Source: Andeanibacterium fulvum
GTDB taxonomy: Bacteria; Pseudomonadota; Alphaproteobacteria; Sphingomonadales; Sphingomonadaceae
Direction of reading: 5' to 3'
DNA: 64,000 bases
Assembly: GCF_037154085.1 (NCBI RefSeq)
Contig: NZ_JBANRM010000001.1
Location: 248,001 to 312,000 of the forward strand
The position numbers and the translations under genes were made by a program. Below, piece after piece: positions 58,543 to 64,000 of this stretch. The notes under the pieces are model-generated. The model did no database searches and was not told where the DNA came from. It saw only the letters and a program-made list of their open reading frames with translations. Each line of letters starts with the position of its first letter. Position 1 is the stretch's first letter.

Positions 58543-60462
58543 TCAGCCCTTGTTGTCTTCGTCGACTTCCGAGAACTCGGCGTCCACCACGTCCTCGCCG
58601 GCAGACGAGCTGTCAGCGCCATCCGAAGGAGACGCGGCCGAAGCCTGTTCCTTCTCGTAGATCGACTGGCCCATCTTCATGGCGACTTCGGTGAGCGCCT
58701 GCGTCTTGGCGTTGATCGCCGCCACGTCGCCGCTTTCGATCGCGGTCTTGGCTTCGGCAATCGCGGCTTCGACCTGGCTCTTGAGATCGGCATCGATCTT
58801 GTCGCCATTGTCGGCAAGCTGCTTTTCAGTGGCGTGGACGAGGCTGTCGGCATTGTTGCGTGCCTCGGCCGCTTCGCGCCGCTTCTTGTCCTCTTCGGCG
58901 AACTTTTCGGCATCCTTGACCATCTGGTCGATGTCATTGTCCGAAAGGCCGCCCGAGGCCTGGATGCGAATCTGCTGTTCCTTGCCGGTGCCCTTGTCCT
59001 TCGCGCTGACATTCACGATGCCGTTGGCGTCGATGTCGAAGGTCACTTCGATCTGCGGCACCCCGCGCGGAGCGGAAGGAATGCCGACGAGGTCGAACTG
59101 GCCGAGCAGCTTGTTGTCCGCCGCCATTTCACGCTCGCCCTGGAAGACGCGGATGGTCACGGCCTGCTGATTGTCTTCGGCAGTCGAATAGACCTGGGTC
59201 TTCTTGGTCGGGATCGTGGTGTTGCGGTCAATCATGCGGGTGAACACGCCGCCCAGCGTCTCGATACCCAGCGAAAGCGGGGTCACGTCGAGCAGCAGCA
59301 CGTCCTTGACGTCGCCCTGCAGAACGCCGGCCTGAATGGCGGCGCCCATGGCCACGACTTCGTCCGGGTTCACGCCGGTGTGCGGCTTCTTGCCGAAGAA
59401 CTTCTCAACGACTTCGCGCACCTTGGGCATGCGGGTCATACCGCCGACCAGCACGACTTCGTCGATCTCGGCAGCCGAAACGCCCGCATCGGCCAAGGCC
59501 TTCTTGCAGGGTTCCAGCGTGCGCTGGATCAGCTTGTCGACCAGCTTTTCCAGATCGGCGCGCGTGATGGTTTCCACCAGGTGCAGCGGCGTGGTGTTGC
59601 CGCCTTCCATGCGCGCGGTGATGAAGGGCTGGTTGATTTCGGTCGTCTGCGCGCTCGACAGCTCGATCTTGGCCTTTTCGGCAGCTTCCTTGAGCCGCTG
59701 CAGAGCCAGCTTGTCGGAGCGGAGGTCGATGCCTTCCTTGTCCTTGAACTTGTCGGCCAGATATTCGACGATCGCGCCGTCGAAATCTTCACCGCCCAGG
59801 AAGGTGTCGCCATTGGTGGACTTCACCTCGAACACGCCGTCACCGATCTCGAGGATCGAGACGTCGAAGGTGCCACCGCCAAGGTCATAAACGGCGATGG
59901 TCTTGCCGTCGTCCTTCTCGAGGCCATAGGCCAGCGCGGCCGCGGTCGGCTCGTTGATGATGCGCAGCACTTCAAGGCCCGCGATCTGGCCGGCGTCCTT
60001 GGTCGCCTGGCGCTGGGCATCGTTGAAGTAGGCCGGAACGGTAATCACCGCCTGAGTGACGGTTTCGCCGAGATAGCTCTCGGCCGTTTCCTTCATCTTC
60101 TGGAGAATGAAGGCGGAAATCTGCGAAGGCGAATAATCCTCGCCGCCGGCATTCACCCACGCGTCGCCATTCTTGCCCTTCACGATGGTGTAGGGAACAA
60201 GCTCGGTGTCCTTCTTGGTCACCGGGTCGTCGAAACGGCGGCCGATAAGGCGCTTCACCGCGAAAACGGTATTATCCGGGTTGGTCACCGCCTGGCGCTT
60301 TGCCGGCTGTCCGATCAGACGTTCGCCATCCTTGGTGAAAGCGACGATCGAGGGCGTGGTGCGCGCCCCTTCAGAGTTCTCGATAACCTTGGGCTTGCCC
60401 CCATCCATCACTGCAACGCAGCTATTGGTCGTACCCAGGTCGATCCCGATAACTTTGGCCAT
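58543..60462 (-). CDS. dnaK: Chaperone protein DnaK (Hsp70)
   Basis: This is an ATP-dependent protein-folding chaperone. The 639-residue protein opens MAKVIGIDLGTTNSCVAVMDG. It has the phosphate-2 motif YDLGGGTFDVSILEIGDG, LVGGMTRMPKVREVV, and the C-terminal lid ending in an acidic EDVVDAEFSEVDED tail. I chose the ATG of MAKVIG; the open frame runs to 60522 without need. A sigma-32 type promoter lies 90-117 bases upstream. dnaJ follows. Confidence 0.98.
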   Translation of the reverse strand: MAKVIGIDLGTTNSCVAVMDGGKPKVIENSEGARTTPSIVAFTKDGERLIGQPAKRQAVTNPDNTVFAVKRLIGRRFDDPVTKKDTELVPYTIVKGKNGDAWVNAGGEDYSPSQISAFILQKMKETAESYLGETVTQAVITVPAYFNDAQRQATKDAGQIAGLEVLRIINEPTAAALAYGLEKDDGKTIAVYDLGGGTFDVSILEIGDGVFEVKSTNGDTFLGGEDFDGAIVEYLADKFKDKEGIDLRSDKLALQRLKEAAEKAKIELSSAQTTEINQPFITARMEGGNTTPLHLVETITRADLEKLVDKLIQRTLEPCKKALADAGVSAAEIDEVVLVGGMTRMPKVREVVEKFFGKKPHTGVNPDEVVAMGAAIQAGVLQGDVKDVLLLDVTPLSLGIETLGGVFTRMIDRNTTIPTKKTQVYSTAEDNQQAVTIRVFQGEREMAADNKLLGQFDLVGIPSAPRGVPQIEVTFDIDANGIVNVSAKDKGTGKEQQIRIQASGGLSDNDIDQMVKDAEKFAEEDKKRREAAEARNNADSLVHATEKQLADNGDKIDADLKSQVEAAIAEAKTAIESGDVAAINAKTQALTEVAMKMGQSIYEKEQASAASPSDGADSSSAGEDVVDAEFSEVDEDNKG

Positions 60463-60551
60463 GTATTTCCCATCCTGTGCTTCATGTTGGACACCGCGCA
60501 GTTCGCTTCCCCCGGGAGGCAAAGCGGCTCGGCGGCTCGTTCACAGGCGCG

Positions 60552-60579
60552 ATATAGGGTCGGTTTTCCTTGGCACAAG
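60552..60579 (-). promoter_or_regulatory. Sigma-32 heat-shock promoter upstream of dnaK
   Basis: On the minus strand, CTTG (60579-60576) and CCTATAT (60558-60552) are separated by exactly 17 bases, matching the alphaproteobacterial sigma-32 consensus CTTG-N17-CYTAT-T. It lies 90-117 bases before the dnaK start. No CIRCE element is seen here. Confidence 0.75.
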
Positions 60580-60626
60580 AGAGGGCGACGACTAGAAATT
60601 GACGAAACTTTGTGAGGAATAACCAG

Positions 60627-61133
60627 ATGAAATCGGTCCGTATTGCCGCCGCCGCGCTATCGCTTGCCTCGCTGGGCCTCGCCGCGTGCCAGCAGGAAGC
60701 CGCAGGACCCACGCAGGAAGCCAGCAGCGCCGCCACTCCCGAAGCGCCCGATGCCCCTGCCGGCATTGCCCTGGCCAATGGCCGCCTTGTGCTTCCGGCC
60801 GTCAAGGGCAATCCGGGCGCCGTCTATTTCGACATTGCGAACAAGAGCGAAGGCGATGCCACTATCGTCGGCGTCCATGTCGATGGCGCTGCCATGGCCA
60901 TGATGCATCAGACGATGAAGACCGATGGCGTGAATTCGATGAAGGACCTCTCGGAACTCGTGGTGCCCAAGGGGGGAAGCGCGGGGTTCAAGCCGGGCGA
61001 AAATCACATCATGGCGATGGATCTGGACGATACTCTCCAGCCCGGCACTTCCACCGATATCACTCTCACTTTCGCCAATGGCGACAAGGCGACCTTCACT
61101 GCCGAAGTTCTCGCCGCCGGGGACGCTCGCTGA
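60627..61133 (+). CDS. Copper chaperone PCu(A)C lipoprotein
   Basis: This is a 168-residue periplasmic lipoprotein with lipobox LAAC (Cys21). The PCuAC domain has the copper ligands: an early AMMHQTM segment, VNSMKDL, and the later GENHIMAMDLDD. These fit the H(M)XnMXnHXM pattern. Such proteins deliver copper to the CuA site of cytochrome oxidase. The ATG of MKSVRI has GAGGAATAACC upstream. It is divergent from dnaK. The next gene starts six bases after its stop. Confidence 0.88.
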   Translation: MKSVRIAAAALSLASLGLAACQQEAAGPTQEASSAATPEAPDAPAGIALANGRLVLPAVKGNPGAVYFDIANKSEGDATIVGVHVDGAAMAMMHQTMKTDGVNSMKDLSELVVPKGGSAGFKPGENHIMAMDLDDTLQPGTSTDITLTFANGDKATFTAEVLAAGDAR

Positions 61134-61138
61134 GTGAG

Positions 61139-61624
61139 GTGATCCACGCTTGCCCGGCAGGCGGCGAACGGCCGCTCACGCCGGGCGAGATCGCCCTTGT
61201 CCGCTCGATTTTCGGCGATGCGATAGATTATGCGCCGGTGCGGATCAGGCGGCGCAAGTGGTTCCCCTTTCACCCTCGCAGAATCGTGATGGCGCCGCGC
61301 GGGCATCTCCATTTCCACCCGGACGGCCCGTCCTATTGCGACGACTTCGCCGAAGCGCCGCTTACGACCCAGGGGCTGTTCCTCCACGAAATGGCCCATG
61401 TGTGGCAGCACCAGTCCGGCATCTTCCTGCCGTTGAGGCGTCATCCGCTCAGCCGCTATGACTATGCGCTGAAGCCGGGCTGGCCACTGACACGCTATGG
61501 CATCGAACAGCAGGCAGAGATCATCCGCCACGCCTTCCTGCTGCGTAACGGGGCAACAGTTGCAGGCGCCGCCGATGCGAGGGCCTATGCGGCGCTGGTC
61601 GATTTTCCGGGCGCCGCTGCCTAG
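61139..61624 (+). CDS. Zincin-like protein (Vgr-related family of sphingomonads)
   Basis: This 161-residue protein has a clear HExxH-type motif, HEMAHVWQH (His83, Glu84, His87), indicating a putative zinc metalloprotease or a degenerate form. It also has YAPVRIRRRKWFPFHPR and RHPLSRYDYALKPGWPLTRYG. Databases label close relatives 'Vgr related', which is from memory and uninformative on function. The start is GTG at 61139, six bases after the PCuAC stop. The stop overlaps the convergent lipoprotein stop by four bases (CTAG). Confidence 0.75.
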   Translation: MIHACPAGGERPLTPGEIALVRSIFGDAIDYAPVRIRRRKWFPFHPRRIVMAPRGHLHFHPDGPSYCDDFAEAPLTTQGLFLHEMAHVWQHQSGIFLPLRRHPLSRYDYALKPGWPLTRYGIEQQAEIIRHAFLLRNGATVAGAADARAYAALVDFPGAAA

Positions 61625-61896
61625 CGGCGATAATCCCGGCAGCGGACCTCATATTCCCGACCACGGTCGTCGCGACGATAGCACTTGCCGTCCTTCTCGA
61701 TCAGCGCGCCGCCCACGGCACCGACACCGGCACCGATCGCGGCAGATTCGGCAACGTCGCCACCGCGCAGCACGCCAACGCCTGCGCCAACGGCAGCGCC
61801 GGCCAATGCACCCTCGCCAGCATAATTGGTCTCGCACGCTCCAAGGGCGAGCGCCGAGGCGAACAATGCGGGGATCATCAGAAACTTGCGGGTCAT
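61621..61896 (-). CDS. Glycine-zipper lipoprotein
   Basis: This is a 91-residue small outer-membrane-type lipoprotein. The signal peptide ends in a LALGAC lipobox. The mature region holds a glycine-rich zipper (GALAGAAVGAGVGVLRGGD.. SAAIGAGVGAVGGAL) that packs helices, then a basic Arg/Tyr-rich tail with two cysteines (DGKCYRRDDRGREYEVRCRDY). It may associate with the envelope. The start is the ATG of MTRKFL. The frame is open further upstream, but without conserved features. Confidence 0.8.
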   Translation of the reverse strand: MTRKFLMIPALFASALALGACETNYAGEGALAGAAVGAGVGVLRGGDVAESAAIGAGVGAVGGALIEKDGKCYRRDDRGREYEVRCRDYRR

Positions 61897-62013
61897 ATCC
61901 TCTACTCCCGAATAGCCCCCGTTTGCCCTTGTAAGAGCAACGGACGACTCCCCGGGCCGGTTGCACGCCCCGCCCCGCCGCTGACTCGCTTCACCGCGTA
62001 AGGCGAGTTTGTA

Positions 62014-62040
62014 CCGATTGCGGTCGGGCGCCGATTGCGG
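62014..62040. repeat. Two direct copies of CCGATTGCGG
   Basis: Ten-base copies at 62014-62023 and 62031-62040 are spaced 17 bases apart centre to centre in the leader of the isochorismatase gene. They could be a regulatory site. No factor is identified. Confidence 0.25.
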
Positions 62041-62080
62041 CCATAAGCTCGCGCAAAACAACATATCGGAGAGCCCTGAA

Positions 62081-62761
62081 ATGCCGCACGACGTCGATCA
62101 TTCCGCGATTCTGGACCGCCTTGCCGCCACGCGCGGCGGGGTGCGCAACAGCTTCACGGATCTCGATCCTGCCCGCACCGCCCACCTGATTATCGACATG
62201 CAGAACGGCTTCATGGAGGAAGGCGCGCCGGTGGAAGTACCGATGGCACGCGACGTGGTGGACAATATCAACCGCATTTCCGCCGCGATGCGCAAGGCAG
62301 GCGGGCAAAATGTGTTCGTGCGCTTCACCACGCCGCCTCAGGGTTCGCCCAGCTGGTCCAACTTCCATGTCCGCATGGGCCCGGGAGCAGAGGCTCACCG
62401 AGAGGCCTTCACCCCCGGCGCGCATTACTGGCAGCTCTGGCCCGACCTTGACGTGCAGGAGGACGATCTCGTGATCGAGAAGCAGCGCTTCAGCGCCTTC
62501 ACGCATGGCACGAGCGACCTCAACGCCACCCTGCGCGAACGCGGGATCGATACAGTGCTGATCTCGGGCACCCTGACCAATTGCTGCTGCGAAAGCACCG
62601 CGCGCGATGCCATGCAGCACAATTACCGCGTGCTGGTGGCCGCCGATGCCAACGCCGCACTGAGCGACGAAGAACATGCGGCCACACTGCACAACATGGC
62701 CTTCGTGTTTGCCGATCTCTATTCGACGGAAGAGATCGAAGGCCTATTCCAGGAGGCGTGA
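62081..62761 (+). CDS. Isochorismatase-family cysteine hydrolase
   Basis: This is a 226-residue hydrolase with the isochorismatase fold. The catalytic triad is present: Asp39 in LIIDMQNGFM, Lys in VIEKQRFSAF, and Cys in SGTLTNCCCESTARDA, which has three adjacent cysteines. Family members hydrolyse amides or isochorismate. The substrate is unknown. The start ATG follows CGGAGAGCCC. It converges on grpE with four bases between stops. Confidence 0.85.
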   Translation: MPHDVDHSAILDRLAATRGGVRNSFTDLDPARTAHLIIDMQNGFMEEGAPVEVPMARDVVDNINRISAAMRKAGGQNVFVRFTTPPQGSPSWSNFHVRMGPGAEAHREAFTPGAHYWQLWPDLDVQEDDLVIEKQRFSAFTHGTSDLNATLRERGIDTVLISGTLTNCCCESTARDAMQHNYRVLVAADANAALSDEEHAATLHNMAFVFADLYSTEEIEGLFQEA

Positions 62762-62765
62762 AACC

Positions 62766-63341
62766 TCAGTCCGGCTTCTTCGCCACGGCCACCATGGCCG
62801 GGCGGAGCAGGCGGTCCTTGATCATGTAGCCGGCCTGCATTTCCTGCACGATCGTGCCCGGCTCCGCATCGGCGCTGGGCAGTTCGATCATTGCCTGATG
62901 CTGGTTCGGGTCCAGCGGCAGGCCGACGGCCGCGATCCGGCTGATGCCGTGTGCTGCAAAAGCCTTTTCCACTTCGCGCTGGGTCGCTTCGATGCCGGTG
63001 ATGAAGCTCTTGAGCTTCTCGTCCTCGCGCATTTCGGGCGAGACAGCGTCGAGAGCCCGGGCAAGATTATCCGCAATGCTCAGGATGTCGCGGGCAAAGC
63101 CAGTCACCGCATAAGCGCGTGCGTCGGCAATGTCCTTCTCAAGGCGGCGGCGCACGTTCTGCGTTTCCGCCTGGGCATAGAGCACGTCACGCTGTGTGGT
63201 GGCGAGTTCGTCCTGCAGCCGGGCGAGATCGCCAAGCACGCCGTCCACTTCGCCCTGGTCGAGCAATTCTTCCGGAACTCCTGCCAGTTCCGCTGCCGCC
63301 GCTTCGTCCAGCGGCTGTTTCTTGTCATCGTTCATCGTCAT
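62766..63341 (-). CDS. grpE: Nucleotide exchange factor GrpE
   Basis: This protein releases ADP from DnaK. The 191-residue protein has an acidic N-terminus, a long coiled-coil helix (LQDELATTQRDVLYAQAETQNVRRRLEKD) and the beta domain with AHGISRIAAVGLPLDPNQHQAM and PGTIVQEMQAGYMIKDRLLRPAMV. It lies 12 bases after hrcA on the same strand and is 2.3 kb from dnaK. It is cotranscribed with hrcA. Confidence 0.96.
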   Translation of the reverse strand: MTMNDDKKQPLDEAAAAELAGVPEELLDQGEVDGVLGDLARLQDELATTQRDVLYAQAETQNVRRRLEKDIADARAYAVTGFARDILSIADNLARALDAVSPEMREDEKLKSFITGIEATQREVEKAFAAHGISRIAAVGLPLDPNQHQAMIELPSADAEPGTIVQEMQAGYMIKDRLLRPAMVAVAKKPD

Positions 63342-63353
63342 TATCTGTCTGTT

Positions 63354-64000
63354 CTAGCCGATCAATTTGCCCAGAGACTGGGCCGTGAAATCCACCATGG
63401 GGACGACGCGCGCGTAATTCAACCGCGTCGGGCCGATCACCCCCACCACGCCGACCACCCTGCCCTCGCGGTCGCGATAGGGCGAGGCGATCACCGTGGA
63501 GCCCGATAGCGCGAAGAGGCGGTTTTCCGAACCGATGAAAATACGGGTCGATTCCGCCTCTCGTGCGCTTTCGAGCAAATGGGCAATCGATTGCTTGTTC
63601 TCAAGGTCATCCAGCAATTGTCGCACGCGCTCGATATCGCCAAGGGCCGTCTCGTCGAGCAATTTGGCCTGCCCGCGCACGATCAGCACGGGGCGGCGGG
63701 CGGCGTCCTCGCTCCATACGGCAAGGCCGCGCTCCACCAGATCGCGGCTCGCTTCGTCCAGTGCCGACTGGCCGGATGAAATTTCCAGACGCATCGCCCG
63801 GGCCGCTTCCGCAAGAGTGCGCCCGGCCAGACGCGCGGTGATATAGTTCGTGGCCTGTTCCAGTGCCGCAGGCGGCATGCCCAGCGGCAGTTCCAGCAAA
63901 CGGTTCTCGATCTGCCCATCCTCGCCCACGAGCACCGCCAAGGCGCTGCCCGGCGAAAGCGCCACGAGGTTCATCTGGGCAAGGCGCGGTTCGCGGCGGG
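63354..64000 (-). CDS. hrcA: Heat-inducible transcription repressor HrcA (partial)
   Basis: This is the repressor of heat-shock genes that binds CIRCE sites. The reading frame stays open to the window edge at 64000, so the N-terminal DNA-binding helix-turn-helix is missing. The visible 215 residues cover the inserted dimerisation and GAF-like domains. They include LAQMNLVALSPGSALAVLV, RIFIGSENRLFALSGSTVIASPY and a C-terminal GVIGPTRLNYARVVPMVDF. An apparent start at 63974 is internal. It is followed by grpE. Confidence 0.92.
   Translation of the reverse strand, partial: RREPRLAQMNLVALSPGSALAVLVGEDGQIENRLLELPLGMPPAALEQATNYITARLAGRTLAEAARAMRLEISSGQSALDEASRDLVERGLAVWSEDAARRPVLIVRGQAKLLDETALGDIERVRQLLDDLENKQSIAHLLESAREAESTRIFIGSENRLFALSGSTVIASPYRDREGRVVGVVGVIGPTRLNYARVVPMVDFTAQSLGKLIG

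Noticed and set aside
1..64000. CRISPR arrays, insertion sequences, phage genes, rRNA, riboswitches
   Set aside because: I found no spaced repeats, transposase or integrase genes, rRNA sequence, or recognisable aptamer.

Overview
The window is a GC-rich, gene-dense stretch of bacterial chromosome. Its gene content and order point to an alphaproteobacterium of the order Sphingomonadales. The main reasons are a pyruvate dehydrogenase E1 beta that carries its own lipoyl domain, PDH genes split into two loci, a dusB-ntrB-ntrC-ntrY-ntrX-hfq-hflX block, a fused ispDF, an Hfq with two Sm domains, a divergent RlpA-like SPOR lipoprotein, and a heat-shock promoter of the alphaproteobacterial sigma-32 type. 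I cannot fix the genus. There is no prophage, insertion sequence, CRISPR array or rRNA operon. This is core housekeeping chromosome with a few small repeat elements.

Layout. 0.1-2.6 kb: pdhA-pdhB. 2.7-7.3 kb: single genes (squalene/phytoene synthase-like, EF-hand protein, outer-membrane barrel, trmFO, lysoplasmalogenase-like, VOC protein). 7.3-10.1 kb: gyrA. 10.3-16.9 kb: a secreted repeat protein, an NYN/OST-HTH protein, beta-carbonic anhydrase, lipA with a Coq10/RatA-type gene, then an ispDF-hypothetical-pncC unit. 17.0-26.3 kb: the nitrogen-regulation block, closed by mazG. 27.1-35.3 kb: a tightly overlapping minus-strand operon (MltB-type transglycosylase, RlpA-like, DD-carboxypeptidase, tmk, holB, metG, tatD, MBL hydrolase, small membrane protein) that mixes wall enzymes with replication and translation genes. 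35.4-38.0 kb: secreted proteins, tRNA-Ser(UGA) with a tRNA-like copy behind it, and a flavin reductase. 38.0-41.3 kb: lpdA-thioesterase-pdhC, which completes the PDH complex started at the left edge. 41.4-49.3 kb: universal stress protein, rnr, M3 peptidase, DUF805 protein, proS, phaR. 49.4-56.9 kb: alr, a large MHS/MFS transporter, Fe-S scaffold, cvpA, radA and a patatin-like phospholipase. 56.9-64.0 kb: the chaperone region (LMW phosphatase, dnaJ, dnaK, then hrcA-grpE), with a copper chaperone, a zincin-like protein, a lipoprotein and an isochorismatase-fold hydrolase between its two halves.

How the genes connect. PdhA, PdhB, PdhC and Lpd together make the whole PDH complex, and LipA supplies lipoate for its two lipoyl domains. 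NtrBC and NtrYX with Hfq form a regulatory block. HrcA, GrpE, DnaK and DnaJ form the Hsp70 system, with a sigma-32 site visible upstream of dnaK.

The most interesting points are the double Hfq, two genes (hflX and alr) whose conserved N-termini can only be reached from a CTG or other non-standard start, a REP-type inverted repeat inserted in frame into the PdhC linker with a related copy in a nearby gap, an NtrX without the sigma-54 contact loop, and a 99-nt tRNA-Ser-like remnant. I did not find a clearly new multi-gene system.
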